Shown here piece by piece: positions 8,039-17,662 of a DNA stretch of 64,000 nucleotides. The first letter of the stretch is position 1. The number at the start of each line of letters is the position of its first letter. Position numbers and translations under genes: made by a program. This DNA is from Jeotgalibacillus sp. ET6 (GTDB taxonomy: Bacteria; Bacillota; Bacilli; Bacillales; Jeotgalibacillaceae), in contig NZ_JARUIU010000004.1 of NCBI RefSeq assembly GCF_029667115.1, positions 124,001 through 188,000 of the forward strand, in the 5' to 3' direction. The notes under the pieces are model-generated. The model had not been told where the DNA came from. It ran no database searches and saw nothing but the letters and a program-made list of their open reading frames with translations.

Positions 8039-9481
8039 TTATTCAGCCAGGGCAACATCCGCTTTTAAAAGATACAGTGTGACCTTCGTGCCCTGTCCTA
8101 ACGTGCTGTGGACCTGAACCACATGTTCACTGCCGTTAAACAGCCTTAATCGCTGAACAACATTTTTAAAGCCGATTCCCGTGCTTTTTTCACTGTCTAC
8201 ATGTTTGCCCTCCAAAATCTCTTTGATTTTCTGGCTGGTTATGCCGGGACCATCATCTTCCACTTCAATCATGACCTTGTCGGAATCATTTTTTATTCTA
8301 AACCAGATGGTGCCCCCATTCTCACTCGGTTCAACCGCATGGATGATAGCGTTTTCAACAATTGGCTGCAGTGTTAAACCTGGAATGGACAGGCTCAGGC
8401 ATGCTTCATCTATTTCACTAATAAATCTCAGACGGTCTGTATAGCGTGCTTTTTGGATTTGAATATATTGCTGAAGTACATAGACTTCTTCCCGCAGGAT
8501 GGTTGGTTTATCCATATGCTTTAAATTGTAGCGCAGCAAATCCGCTATACTGACCAGCAGATCACTTGTTTCCGCTGACCCGTCCATATACGCTTTTTTG
8601 GATAATGTATTTAGCGTGTTAAACAGGAAATGAGGATTTATTTGACTCTGCAGACTAAGAAGCTGACTTTCTTTTAATAGATACTTACTTTTTTGCAGCT
8701 CAGTCTCTAATTTAGCCTTTTGTTTCGTTTCGGTAAATAACGTATTCAGATTAAGTCGCATCTGTTCAAACGTTGCGGCTAAAATAGCCGTTTCGTCTTT
8801 TGAATCTGCTTCTATTTTTACATCAAAACGGCCCTTGGATAATTGTCTGGCAGACTGCGTCAGTTTTTCGAGCGGCTGCGTAATTCTAAGCGAAAACCAA
8901 TACGTGAAAAACAGCAGGAGTAAAATGATCGAAACGAGAAGCCACATGCCAAGCTCTGTCAGTTTTTCCGACCGGTCGATCATTTCTCTGTACACGATGT
9001 CATACGTATTCATCTCTTTATCAATAACAGAAAGTCTCATTTCGGACACATAGTCTGAAATATGAACCGCTTCATTCAGGGCTGCTTTGGCCGGTTCCGT
9101 TTCACCTGAAACCTGAAAATTCACAGCACGCTCTGTCATTTCGACTAAACTTACTGTCAGATTCATGTAATTGGCTAATTCCGATTCGTTCTTAGTGTTT
9201 TCATACTGTGTAACCTCCCCGGACAATTCTCTCATTCTGTTTCTATGGCGCTCAATGGTTCGCTCATTTGGGGCACGGGGTTCGAGGATGTACGCATTTA
9301 ACGCTGAGACCAGCTCCTGACTTTCCATATGCAGCTCATTGATGACAAGGTATCGTTCGAGAATCTGATTATACTGATCCTGCATTTTCTGATTGTAGTA
9401 GGTGAGAGACATCCAGATTACGACCATAATGATCAATACGACGATAGCCAGCAGCCAGATTTTCTTCTGTAAATGCTTCAT
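8039..9481 (-). CDS. Sensor histidine kinase (LytS/YesM-like, HAMP + His_kinase)
   Basis: The 480-residue protein has a membrane helix near residues 7-26, an extracytoplasmic helical region of about 150 residues, and a second helix near 178-197. A HAMP domain (RITQPLEKLTQSARQLSKG) follows, then a His_kinase domain with SQINPHFLFNT holding the phosphorylated His. The HATPase region has N-box PIVENAIIHAV and G boxes DDGPGI and GIGFKNV. Its start ATG overlaps the TGA of the upstream binding-protein gene by four bases, which implies translational coupling and a physical complex. In clostridial XylFII-LytS the anchored binding protein controls the kinase dimer through this extracellular region. 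Confidence 0.88.
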   Translation of the reverse strand: MKHLQKKIWLLAIVVLIIMVVIWMSLTYYNQKMQDQYNQILERYLVINELHMESQELVSALNAYILEPRAPNERTIERHRNRMRELSGEVTQYENTKNESELANYMNLTVSLVEMTERAVNFQVSGETEPAKAALNEAVHISDYVSEMRLSVIDKEMNTYDIVYREMIDRSEKLTELGMWLLVSIILLLLFFTYWFSLRITQPLEKLTQSARQLSKGRFDVKIEADSKDETAILAATFEQMRLNLNTLFTETKQKAKLETELQKSKYLLKESQLLSLQSQINPHFLFNTLNTLSKKAYMDGSAETSDLLVSIADLLRYNLKHMDKPTILREEVYVLQQYIQIQKARYTDRLRFISEIDEACLSLSIPGLTLQPIVENAIIHAVEPSENGGTIWFRIKNDSDKVMIEVEDDGPGITSQKIKEILEGKHVDSEKSTGIGFKNVVQRLRLFNGSEHVVQVHSTLGQGTKVTLYLLKADVALAE

Positions 9482-10467
9482 CGATTTTTCGGGCCCTTCA
9501 GAATTTTAGTCGCTGTGTAGTACCCGTCGATTGCTAAAGGAACGTCCTTTTGATCCAGCCATTCCTTCATTCGTTCAACGCTGATGCTGCCAATGTCGTG
9601 AGGAGATTGTTCGATAATGCCATCAATTTTTCCGTTTTCAAGCAGCGCATATGCTTCCCGTTCCTCATCAAATGTATAAAGGTAGTAGGGCTCTACTTTT
9701 CTTCTTGTTTCAATTTCGTTCACTAAATCCTGTGTATACGCAGCGTTCACCGCAATATAGGCCTGTGCATCCGGATAATAATTCAGCAGATCACCAATGG
9801 ATGAGATGCCCCCAGCGTTCTCTGAGCCCAGCTTTGCTTCAATAATCTGGATGTCAGATTGGGCAGTTAAATAATTCTCTATGCCATCAAAACGCTGACG
9901 CTGGAAATATTCCTGCTCAATGTCAATCATCAAAACAACTTCACCCTCTGTTCCCATATCTTCAATCAATTGCTTTGCAAGCTGCTGTCCGGCTGAGAAT
10001 TGATTGGAGCCCACGTATGTCTTTCTCAGGCTTTCTTCTTTTGGAACATCATGCGCTGCAGTAATGACGGGAATGCCATAGGAGGCTGCCTTAAGCTTCG
10101 CAAGTTCCTTGAATTTTTCATCATCCAGCCCCTGCACGATAATTCCATCGACCTTTGAGTAAATAGCGACTTCTATTTTCCTGAGGAAATCATCCGTATT
10201 TGTCCCATAAATCCCGTTAATGTCGAGGTCAATCCCAGCTTCTTGAGCCTTTGAGCGCGCTCCTTCCGCTACATCTATCCAAAATGGATGATCCATTTCA
10301 TTCATGATGAGAACGACCCTTGGCATTTCTCCTGATTGCGTGGACTTAGCAGGAAGATCCCAGTCTGTATAAAAAACCGCAGCAGCAGCCTGAAACGTAA
10401 AGTAAAACAAAAACCCCCCAATCGTAATCACTGAGAGTAAAGCAAATTTTCTCATAGGCGAGGGCAT
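9478..10467 (-). CDS. Membrane-anchored sugar-binding sensor protein (XylFII/RbsB-like)
   Basis: A single hydrophobic N-terminal segment (about residues 8-30) has no lipobox Cys. It is followed by a Peripla_BP_4 fold with segments typical of ribose/xylose-binding proteins (VVLIMNEMDHPFW, VDGIIVQGLDD, IPVITAAHD, DIGSISVERMK). Lack of lipidation and four-base overlap with the histidine kinase gene argue for a sensory subunit rather than a transporter subunit. Two starts are possible. The ATG at 10467 touches its ribosome-binding site, while the ATG at 10455 is 12 bases from AAAGGAG and gives MRKFALL. I favour 10455 but cannot exclude 10467. Confidence 0.78.
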   Translation of the reverse strand: MPSPMRKFALLSVITIGGFLFYFTFQAAAAVFYTDWDLPAKSTQSGEMPRVVLIMNEMDHPFWIDVAEGARSKAQEAGIDLDINGIYGTNTDDFLRKIEVAIYSKVDGIIVQGLDDEKFKELAKLKAASYGIPVITAAHDVPKEESLRKTYVGSNQFSAGQQLAKQLIEDMGTEGEVVLMIDIEQEYFQRQRFDGIENYLTAQSDIQIIEAKLGSENAGGISSIGDLLNYYPDAQAYIAVNAAYTQDLVNEIETRRKVEPYYLYTFDEEREAYALLENGKIDGIIEQSPHDIGSISVERMKEWLDQKDVPLAIDGYYTATKILKGPKNR

Positions 10468-10696
10468 CTCCTTTGAAATGAATTAATATTCTGTAAATTA
10501 TATCAAACAACTGTCTTAGCGTATACGTGTGTAAAATCGATCCATCACAGGAAAGTTTCTAATGTTCCCCTAAACGTTTGAGGTAGTTTAGAGAGGGTAA
10601 TTTAGTCAAAGAGGACAATCATGCACACCCGTTAAAATTCGCACGGTATGCTGATTCTGCGAGAGTTGTATTCCACAAAAAAGGAGCGTTTTATAC

Positions 10697-12169
10697 ATGT
10701 TAAAAACAGATTTTTCAAGAATGTATATAGATGGAGAATGGAGAAAAGGCAGCAGCGATAAATCAATGACAAATAAGAACCCTTTTAATGAAGAGGAACT
10801 TGTCACGATTCAATCAGCCACGAAGGAAGATTTAAACGAAGCGTATGAGGCGGCTACCCGAGCACAGGAAAAATGGGCGGCAGAGCTTCCGCAAAACAAA
10901 CGTGCGGTATTAGAAAAAGTCGTTGCGGTTATGGAAGAAAATAAGGAGCTGATTATCGACTGGCTTGTGAAAGAGGCCGGCAGCACCCTCATGAAAGCAA
11001 ATGTTGAATTTCAGGCTTCCATTAATATTGTTAAAGAAGCTGCGGGCTATCCTTATCATATGGAAGGGAAAATTATGCCCTCCCAAACACCTGGTAAAGA
11101 AAATCGTGTTTACCGGAATCCGCTTGGCGTAATCGGGATTATCTCTCCGTGGAATTTCCCGTTCCACCTGGCGATTCGCTCGATTGCCCCGGCACTTGCA
11201 ACAGGCAACGGAGTCGTGTTAAAGCCGGCCACTGATACACCAGTAACAGGCGGTTTAATTTTCGCAAGTATCTTTGAAGCGGCGGGTCTTCCAAAAGGAC
11301 TGCTGAATGTAGTGGTGGGAAGAGGATCTGAAATTGGAGATGAAATTGTTACGCATCCTGCACCGCGCTTAATTTCTTTCACTGGCTCTACAGAAGTAGG
11401 CAGACATATTGGAGAACTTGCAGGCCGGAGCCTGAAGAAAACAGCACTGGAATTGGGCGGCAATAATGCCCTTGTAGTCCTTGAGGACGCAGATATTGAA
11501 CAGGCTGTTGAATCTGCTCTCTTCGGCAAGTTCTATCATCAGGGTCAAATTTGTATGTCGCTGAATCGGATTTTTGTTCATAAAGATATCTATGACAAAT
11601 TCGCTGAACGGTTTATAGAGCTTGCTAAAAACCTTAAGTACGGTGATCCTGCTGAAAAAACTACGAATGTAGGACCTTTAATTAACAAAGACCAGGTGGA
11701 CCGTATTTTGAAAGATGTGAAAGCAAGTGTGGAGCAGGGAGCAAAAATACAGCTTGGCGGACAAGCTGATGGAAATGTTCTCGAGCCGACTGTTTTAACC
11801 GGTGTAACAAACAAAATGCCGATCGCTGAAAATGAAATTTTCGGTCCCGTGGCCGTACTGATCCCATTTGACAGTGAAGAAGAAGCGGTTGAAATGGTGA
11901 ATGATTATTCCTTTGGTTTGAGTGGATCCGTTCATTCATCCAATATTGAACGCGGTACATCCTTTGCCCACAAAATTCATACTGGAATGATTCATGTAAA
12001 TGATCAATCGGTCAATGATGAGGCCCATATGCCGTTTGGCGGGGAAAAAGATTCCGGACTGGGTCGCTTTAATGGAGAATGGGTACTGGAAGAATTCACA
12101 ACCCTTAAATGGTTGTCTGTTCAGCATACTCCGCGCGACTACGGACCATTTATCAATCAATTAAAATAA
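10697..12169 (+). CDS. NAD(P)-dependent aldehyde dehydrogenase (vanillin/benzaldehyde dehydrogenase-like)
   Basis: The 490-residue protein spans the whole ALDH fold. It shows ISPWNFPFHLA (cofactor and substrate channel), the nucleotide motif FTGSTEVGRHIG, catalytic Glu in LELGGNNALVV, and catalytic Cys in GQICMSLNR. The C-terminal signature FGGEKDSGLGRF is also present. The NN in ELGGNN and the CMSLNR context recall YfmT/AldX-type aromatic aldehyde dehydrogenases. It oxidises an aldehyde to the acid in the cytoplasm. The true substrate is unknown. AAGGAG lies about 10 bases before the ATG, and the gene stands alone with its own terminator. It is divergent from the sugar-sensor operon, with no evident functional link. 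Confidence 0.85.
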   Translation: MLKTDFSRMYIDGEWRKGSSDKSMTNKNPFNEEELVTIQSATKEDLNEAYEAATRAQEKWAAELPQNKRAVLEKVVAVMEENKELIIDWLVKEAGSTLMKANVEFQASINIVKEAAGYPYHMEGKIMPSQTPGKENRVYRNPLGVIGIISPWNFPFHLAIRSIAPALATGNGVVLKPATDTPVTGGLIFASIFEAAGLPKGLLNVVVGRGSEIGDEIVTHPAPRLISFTGSTEVGRHIGELAGRSLKKTALELGGNNALVVLEDADIEQAVESALFGKFYHQGQICMSLNRIFVHKDIYDKFAERFIELAKNLKYGDPAEKTTNVGPLINKDQVDRILKDVKASVEQGAKIQLGGQADGNVLEPTVLTGVTNKMPIAENEIFGPVAVLIPFDSEEEAVEMVNDYSFGLSGSVHSSNIERGTSFAHKIHTGMIHVNDQSVNDEAHMPFGGEKDSGLGRFNGEWVLEEFTTLKWLSVQHTPRDYGPFINQLK

Positions 12170-12183
12170 GAATAGTAATGGGA

Positions 12184-12217
12184 AGAGCACTGCAGTATCG
12201 CTGTAGTGCTCTTTTTA
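12184..12217 (+). terminator. Rho-independent terminator after the aldehyde dehydrogenase gene
   Basis: AGAGCACTGCAG pairs with CTGTAGTGCTCT (12184-12195 and 12201-12212), with a TTTTT run behind it. Confidence 0.9.
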
Positions 12218-12220
12218 CAA

Positions 12221-12236
12221 TGTTTCACGTGAAACA
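12221..12236. other. parS centromere site (ParB/Spo0J binding)
   Basis: TGTTTCACGTGAAACA is a perfect 16-bp palindrome. It fits the B. subtilis parS consensus TGTTNCACGTGAAACA at all positions. It lies between the aldehyde dehydrogenase terminator and the DegV gene, outside coding sequence. Most parS sites cluster around the replication origin, so this window probably lies in the origin-proximal part of the chromosome. Confidence 0.85.
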
Positions 12237-12343
12237 TACTGAACTGGCAGGAAAAGACTTCATTGAAAAGTGCGATTATTATGATCTTTATGGTTACTGA
12301 GTCCATTATACTTATGCTACACGGAACCAACCTGGAGGGTAAA

Positions 12344-13213
12344 ATGATAAAATTAATGGCAGATTCCACATGTGATCTATCTACTGAAGTGCTTGAGCAA
12401 TACAATATAAGTCTGGCATCATTGACTATAAATATTGAGAATAAAATCTATAAAGATCGAGTTGAAATCAAACCGGATGAATTTTATGAGAGGCTTGAGC
12501 ATCTTTCTGAATTTCCGACGACGGGAACCCCAAGTCCAACTCAATTTGCAGAGATCATAAAAGAAGCTGCTGCAGAAGGACATACAGAGGTTTTGTGCAT
12601 CAGTATGTCGAGCGGAACGAGCGGCTCTTATCAGTCTGCTGTGCTTGGAAAAGATTATTATTTTGAAGAAGCACCGGATTCACCTGTCAGAGTTCACATC
12701 GTAGATTCAAAGTGTATGAGTCATGGAAGCGGGTGGCTGCTGATCAAAAGTGCTTTGATGAGAGAAAGAGGAGCCACCTTCGATGAAATCGTATCGTTTG
12801 TTGAAAGCCATAAAACCAGAGTAAAGCATTTTCTTTCGGTTGATGATTTAAACCATTTAATCAAAAGCGGCCGCATCTCAAATGCAAGCGCTGTTATAGG
12901 GAAATTTCTTATGCTTAAACCTGTTATGACCATGAAAGAGGGAAAAATAGCCATCATTTCAAAAGAACGAGGAAGAAAAAGAGTGTTAAAGCATTATGTT
13001 CAGGAATTTATCAGAAGGAACGACAAAGATTTAACAGAGTTCATAATCATTGGCTACACCTCTGATAAAACAGTAGCCGAAACGCTTAAAACAAAAGTAC
13101 AGGAAGAAACGGATTTTACAGGCGATATTCACATCATGCAAATGGGCGTTTCAGTTGGTACCCATGTTGGGCTGGGTGCGATCTCAATGTTTTTTATGGA
13201 AAAGAACTCCTGA
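12344..13213 (+). CDS. DegV family fatty-acid-binding protein
   Basis: The 289-residue protein begins IKLMADSTCDLS, the hallmark DegV N-terminus. It also has the conserved TGTPSPTQF and the serine-rich loop SMSSGTSGSYQSA that binds the fatty-acid carboxylate. The length is typical for the family. DegV/FakB proteins hold a fatty acid while FakA phosphorylates it for phospholipid synthesis. No fakA is in view. The ATG at 12344 is chosen because GGAGGG lies 5 bases upstream. A longer reading from 12263 adds an unrelated hydrophobic stretch and would begin only 27 bases after parS. Confidence 0.88.
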   Translation: MIKLMADSTCDLSTEVLEQYNISLASLTINIENKIYKDRVEIKPDEFYERLEHLSEFPTTGTPSPTQFAEIIKEAAAEGHTEVLCISMSSGTSGSYQSAVLGKDYYFEEAPDSPVRVHIVDSKCMSHGSGWLLIKSALMRERGATFDEIVSFVESHKTRVKHFLSVDDLNHLIKSGRISNASAVIGKFLMLKPVMTMKEGKIAIISKERGRKRVLKHYVQEFIRRNDKDLTEFIIIGYTSDKTVAETLKTKVQEETDFTGDIHIMQMGVSVGTHVGLGAISMFFMEKNS

Positions 13214-13228
13214 TAATGATCACAAAGT

Positions 13229-13260
13229 GCTGTCCTTTCAAAAAGGGGCAGCTTTTTTTA
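13229..13260 (+). terminator. Terminator after degV
   Basis: An imperfect stem GCTGTCCTTT / AAAGGGGCAGC is followed by TTTTTTTA. The remaining intergenic sequence to 13508 (about 250 bases) shows no further feature that I can support. Confidence 0.7.
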
Positions 13261-13508
13261 TGTAATAGAAAAAGACTTAAGCTTGCCCCCTTATTTATCA
13301 TTTGTACAGCTGTTGTCATAATGACTACCTAAAGCTGCTTGCTATCTATATTAGATAACACCCGTCGGTAAAACGTTGAGTATAATGACTAAAATTCCAT
13401 AATAATAGAATTCATAGTATCTTTCGGCAGGATAACTCTCTCTGACAGCTATGTTAATATATGTATAGAGATCAGGTTTGAAAGAAGTAAAAGTGGAAGG
13501 GTTGTTTA

Positions 13509-14057
13509 ATGTTGAGTGGTAGAAGTTTTCCCAATTTGGAAACAGAGCGACTGAACTTGAGAAATGTAGGGAAAGAAGATATTGATTTTATTTTTCAACT
13601 GTTCAGCAGCGAAAAAGTGTGTGAATTTCTCTATGATGAGGAAATGTTTGTGAATAGAAATGATGCGGTGGATTTTGTGGAATGGAACGCTGAACCTGAA
13701 GAAAAAGGCTGGAACAGGTGGGTGTTGGTCGCTAAAGACTCCAGCCGTCCAATTGGTACATGCGGCTATGACAGCTGGGATAAAACGAACAATATAGCGG
13801 AGATTGGGTATGATTTATGGCATGAATATTGGGGAAGGGGATACATGAAAGAAGCATTAGTCAGTGCAATTGAGAGCGGATTTTCCAATATGGGTCTCAA
13901 TCGGATTAACGCATTCATAGCGCTGGAAAATGTAAACTCTATAAAACTCTTAAAAAACCTTGGATTTAAGCAAGAAGGGATTTACAGAGATAAACATTTA
14001 TTTAGAGGGAAGTATTACGACCATTATGCTTTCTCCTTGTTAAAAAGAGAATGGTGA
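13509..14057 (+). CDS. GNAT N-acetyltransferase (RimJ/RimL type)
   Basis: The 182-residue protein has a standard GNAT pattern. It opens with FPNLETERLNLRNVGKEDID, followed by EIGYDLWHEYWGRGYMKEAL (acetyl-CoA P-loop, with W-G-R-G-Y-M), and then INAFIALENVNSIKLLKNLGF near the C-terminus. Such enzymes transfer acetyl from acetyl-CoA to an amine, often a protein N-terminus or a small molecule. The target here is unknown. AAGGG lies 7 bases before the ATG. It is a single-gene unit and resembles the GNAT at 27405 in overall plan. Confidence 0.82.
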   Translation: MLSGRSFPNLETERLNLRNVGKEDIDFIFQLFSSEKVCEFLYDEEMFVNRNDAVDFVEWNAEPEEKGWNRWVLVAKDSSRPIGTCGYDSWDKTNNIAEIGYDLWHEYWGRGYMKEALVSAIESGFSNMGLNRINAFIALENVNSIKLLKNLGFKQEGIYRDKHLFRGKYYDHYAFSLLKREW

Positions 14058-14246
14058 TCTATTTCACCTTCACATAGAAAAAATTTTCTGCAGTATCTGG
14101 ACATTGTTTGTTACCACAAATTAAATTTGGAAATAAATTAATCATAGTGATACACTAGTGTATAGAATATTTTGATTATACAGGAAGATAGCGCGGCAAA
14201 AGCTGAAACGCATTTTTTACTATCTTATACGCGAAGGACGGTTAAT

Positions 14247-15749
14247 ATGAGTAACAAACAGAATCAGACAGACGTTATTTTAATTGGCGCTGGCATTATG
14301 AGCGCAACGCTCGCATCCCTGCTGAAAGAGATCGCACCGGATTGGAAGATTAAGGTGTTTGAACGCCTGGGAGGCGCTGGGGAAGAAAGCTCAAACGAAT
14401 GGAATAATGCAGGGACAGGTCATTCGTCTTTATGTGAATTAAACTATACAAATGAACTGCCGGATGGCTCGATTGATATTAGCAAAGCGATAAAAGTAAA
14501 TGAAGATTACCAGGTTTCAAAGCAGTTCTGGTCCTATCTTGTTGAAAGTGAACGACTGCGAAATCCTCACGAATTTATCCGCTCACTGCCACATATGAGC
14601 CTGGTTCAAGGGGAAAAGAATGTCACTTTTTTAAACAATCGATATAAAGCGCTTTCAGTTAATCCTTTATTTGAAGGCATGGAATTTTCTGATGATCCCC
14701 AAAAGCTGAAGGAATGGATTCCTTTGATTATGGAAGGCCGCACGGTGAGTGAGCCGATAGCCGCAACTAAAATCGACTCCGGAACAGATGTGAACTTCGG
14801 TGCGTTAACGCGAAAGCTGTTCACTCATCTGGAAAACGAAGATGTCGATATCCATTATCAGCACCAGGTGGATGAAATGAAACGTACTGAGGATGGGTCG
14901 TGGGAATTAAAGATTCAGGATCTTGAGAATGAGCGGCTTGAATATCATAAAGCCAAATTCGTCTTTATTGGAGCGGGTGGAGGAAGTCTGCATCTGCTTC
15001 AAAAATCAGGCATCCCGGAAGGAAAGTCAATTGGCGGCTTCCCGGTGAGCGGACTGTTTCTTGTATGCACAAAACCGGAAATCGTGGAACAGCACCACGC
15101 GAAAGTTTACGGCAAAGCACCGGTTGGCGCCCCGCCTATGTCGGTTCCGCATCTTGACACACGCTTCATAGACAATAAGGCATCCTTATTTTTTGGCCCA
15201 TATGCCGGATTTTCGCCTAAATTTCTGAAAACAGGATCGAACATGGATTTAGTTACGTCCGTTAAACCGAATAACCTGTTTACAATGGCAGCCGCCGGCG
15301 TGAAAAATATGTCTTTGACCAAGTATCTGATCAATGAAGTCATGCTTTCCAAGGAACAGCGCATGGAAGCGTTACGCGAGTTTGTTCCCAATGCGAAGAG
15401 CGAAGACTGGGAGCTGGTTACAGCAGGTCAGCGTGTACAGGTCATAAAGGATACCGATACAGGAAAAGGTACGCTGCAATTCGGAACAGAGGTCATCTCT
15501 TCAGCAGACGGCTCAATTGCTGCCTTACTTGGGGCTTCACCTGGTGCATCAACTTCGGTAACGGTCATGCTCGAGGTACTGAAACGGTGCTTCCCGGATC
15601 AAATGAAAGAGTGGGAGCCTAAAATTAAAGAAATGATTCCATCATATGGGGAATCATTGCTTGAACGTCCTGAACTGATTCGTGAAATCCAGCATGCAAC
15701 CGCCCGTTCACTCAGACTTGAGGGTGAGATCGCTCAAAGCTCTGTTTAA
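14247..15749 (+). CDS. mqo: Malate:quinone oxidoreductase
   Basis: The 500-residue protein belongs to the Mqo family. It has an N-terminal FAD site ([18 protein letters not shown]), then the family motif [30 protein letters not shown], and [19 protein letters not shown] further on. It ends with [16 protein letters not shown]. Mqo oxidises malate to oxaloacetate at the membrane face and passes electrons to menaquinone, bypassing NAD-dependent malate dehydrogenase. The ATG at 14247 has GAAGGA upstream and gives the normal length. An in-frame extension back to 14172 is not supported. The gene is monocistronic with a good terminator. Confidence 0.93.
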   Translation: MSNKQNQTDVILIGAGIMSATLASLLKEIAPDWKIKVFERLGGAGEESSNEWNNAGTGHSSLCELNYTNELPDGSIDISKAIKVNEDYQVSKQFWSYLVESERLRNPHEFIRSLPHMSLVQGEKNVTFLNNRYKALSVNPLFEGMEFSDDPQKLKEWIPLIMEGRTVSEPIAATKIDSGTDVNFGALTRKLFTHLENEDVDIHYQHQVDEMKRTEDGSWELKIQDLENERLEYHKAKFVFIGAGGGSLHLLQKSGIPEGKSIGGFPVSGLFLVCTKPEIVEQHHAKVYGKAPVGAPPMSVPHLDTRFIDNKASLFFGPYAGFSPKFLKTGSNMDLVTSVKPNNLFTMAAAGVKNMSLTKYLINEVMLSKEQRMEALREFVPNAKSEDWELVTAGQRVQVIKDTDTGKGTLQFGTEVISSADGSIAALLGASPGASTSVTVMLEVLKRCFPDQMKEWEPKIKEMIPSYGESLLERPELIREIQHATARSLRLEGEIAQSSV

Positions 15750-15788
15750 TCGGTGACAAGTAGCTTCTCAAACAGTTTGATTTATTAG

Positions 15789-15832
15789 GCTGCCTGACTC
15801 TCCATTTTGGAGCAGGCAGCTTATTATTTTTT
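15789..15832 (+). terminator. Terminator after mqo
   Basis: GCTGCCTG (15789-15796) pairs with CAGGCAGC (15813-15820), with inner ACTCTCC/TTGGAG pairing, then TTATTATTTTTT. Confidence 0.88.
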
Positions 15833-15865
15833 CGATAAAAATAGGTTCGTCTAAGGAGGAAAGAA

Positions 15866-16423
15866 ATGACAACAATTGAAGAGGTAAAAAAAGAAGGAGA
15901 AAGGATTAAGCCAGTAGGACAAGTCCTTAAATTTTCAACGACATTATACGGCTTATCACTGCTATACGGTATTGCATTTGGTTTTCAAGAAGGAATTGTC
16001 ACAGGCATAGTTACAACAACTATTTTACTGGCTGGTTTTGCGTATCTAATTAGCATCCTCCTGCGGGAAAGGAAGAGATACCGCAAAGAAGTGGAGGTAT
16101 GGAAAGGGACGATTCTAAAAGAATACTTGCTAAGACAGGAGAGTGTGGAAGGAAAAATACTCTCTTTATTTAGTGAATATGATCGGGAAATACCTATAGT
16201 AGAAAACGGCTATCAGCCTATTTGCATTGAATTTGAGGAGAAACACGGTGGATATCTTGCACTTATGGAACCTGTGTATGTCCGAATTGATGAGACCATC
16301 CAAGAGCCTGTTATCATGTATGTTGAGTTGGAAGAGCAGGTTGGACATGATGTGGGCGAAGATATTCATTTAATGGAATTACGTGTACCGAGAGGGTATG
16401 TATTAAACAAGGAATCACAATAA
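15866..16423 (+). CDS. Hypothetical protein with two membrane segments
   Basis: I do not recognise the family. The 185-residue protein has a charged N-terminus, two hydrophobic segments (about residues 25-42 and 46-66) and then a basic stretch RERKRYRKEVEVW. The acidic C-terminal half of about 110 residues is rich in beta-type sequence. The layout suggests a small membrane protein with a cytoplasmic C-terminal domain. AAGGAGGA lies 6 bases before the ATG, so translation should be strong. It is a single gene between the mqo terminator and the convergent guaC gene. Confidence 0.6.
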   Translation: MTTIEEVKKEGERIKPVGQVLKFSTTLYGLSLLYGIAFGFQEGIVTGIVTTTILLAGFAYLISILLRERKRYRKEVEVWKGTILKEYLLRQESVEGKILSLFSEYDREIPIVENGYQPICIEFEEKHGGYLALMEPVYVRIDETIQEPVIMYVELEEQVGHDVGEDIHLMELRVPRGYVLNKESQ

Positions 16424-16551
16424 GGCAGTATTATTTCCGAAAGACGCAAGCTTCAAATATGGTTTTCTCTCGATTGATGGACACGTGCTGAGGTATATAA
16501 AAAGCTGTCCGCAGCATGATTAGCCTGGACAGCTTAAGAATTGCAGTATTC

Positions 16552-17535
16552 TTAATACACTTTATCCCCATTAAAGATCGAATTTTTCACAATTACATAA
16601 TCAACGGTGCGGATCGCCTCAAGTTTGTCTCCGCCTGCATAGGAGATGGAAGATTGGAGGTCCTGTTCCATTTCTGTCAAAGTATCCTGAAGGGCGCCTT
16701 TATGCTCGACGAACATTTTTTTGCCTTCTACGTTTTTCTTTTCGCCTTTTTGAAACTCAGAGGCGGATCCAAAGTATTCTTTGAAGAGCTTGCCGTCCTG
16801 CTCTGTGGTAACACCTGGCGATTCCTCATGTCCTGCAAAAAGTGAGCCGATCATGACCATGGAGGCACCGAAGCGGACAGATTTGGCGATGTCTCCGTGC
16901 GTACGGATCCCGCCATCTGCGATAATGGGCTTGCTTGCAGCTTTCGCACACCAGCGAAGTGCTGCAAGCTGCCAGCCTCCTGTACCAAAACCGGTTTTGA
17001 TTTTCGTAATGCAGACTTTGCCTGGTCCAATCCCTACCTTCGTTGCGTCGGCGCCGGCATGCTCCAGTTCGCGGACTGCTTCAGGGGTGCCGACATTTCC
17101 TGCAATCACGAAGCTTTCAGGCAAATGTGCTTTGATATGACGAATCATATTAATAACGGCATTCGAATGGCCATGCGCAATATCAATCGTAATATAATCT
17201 GGTATAAGATTTTCCTGAGCGAGCTGCTCAATGAAGCCATATTCCTCTTTTTTAACGCCTACACTGATCGAAGAGATGAGACCTTTAGCTTTCATACTCT
17301 TGATAAATGCTGTTCTGGTTTCGGGCTCAAAGCGGTGCATAATATAAAAATACTGGTTTTCAGCGAGATAGATGGCGATTTCTTTATCAATAATTGTTTG
17401 CATATTTGCAGGCACAACAGGCAGCTTGAATGTATGCTTGCCGAATGTAATGGACGTATCACACTCTGAACGGCTTTCAACCACGCATTTTGCGGGAATT
17501 AATTGAATATCTTCATAATCAAATACATTATCCAT
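16552..17535 (-). CDS. guaC: GMP reductase
   Basis: The 327-residue protein has the IMPDH/GMP-reductase barrel. It includes VVPANMQTI, the nucleotide site [12 protein letters not shown], the catalytic loop [16 protein letters not shown] with the active-site Cys, and [17 protein letters not shown]. It lacks the CBS insert of IMP dehydrogenase, and its length matches the single-domain GuaC2 type. The enzyme converts GMP to IMP with NADPH, linking guanine to adenine nucleotide pools. The ATG at 17535 is preferred, with AGGAG 8 bases upstream; a GTG at 17544 abuts that ribosome-binding site. A perfect palindrome at 17592-17610 lies upstream and may be its operator. Confidence 0.93.
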   Translation of the reverse strand: MDNVFDYEDIQLIPAKCVVESRSECDTSITFGKHTFKLPVVPANMQTIIDKEIAIYLAENQYFYIMHRFEPETRTAFIKSMKAKGLISSISVGVKKEEYGFIEQLAQENLIPDYITIDIAHGHSNAVINMIRHIKAHLPESFVIAGNVGTPEAVRELEHAGADATKVGIGPGKVCITKIKTGFGTGGWQLAALRWCAKAASKPIIADGGIRTHGDIAKSVRFGASMVMIGSLFAGHEESPGVTTEQDGKLFKEYFGSASEFQKGEKKNVEGKKMFVEHKGALQDTLTEMEQDLQSSISYAGGDKLEAIRTVDYVIVKNSIFNGDKVY

Positions 17536-17591
17536 AGTTAACACTCCTAAAAGCGAATATTATTTATATTTTAATTTAAAATTGTTCGTAC

Positions 17592-17610
17592 ATACTGTAA
17601 TTTACAGTAT
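17592..17610. promoter_or_regulatory. Perfect palindrome upstream of guaC, possible operator
   Basis: ATACTGTAATTTACAGTAT has 8-bp perfect arms around a 3-base spacer. It is centred about 66 bases upstream of the guaC start and 62 bases past the stop of the convergently placed upstream gene. I cannot assign a regulator. Confidence 0.45.
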
Positions 17611-17662
17611 TTTTCGAAAGATGTCAAAGTATTTCAGCCCATTTTTGATATACATGCATTTG

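Noticed and set aside
10697-12169. Aldehyde dehydrogenase as part of the sugar operon
   Set aside because: It is divergently oriented with its own terminator, and ALDH motifs match aromatic or general aldehyde types rather than sugar metabolism.
16897-17469. 190-codon open frame opposite guaC
   Set aside because: It is antisense to a well-supported GMP reductase gene, has no ribosome-binding site, and its composition (Cys/Asn/Ile-rich) is not protein-like.
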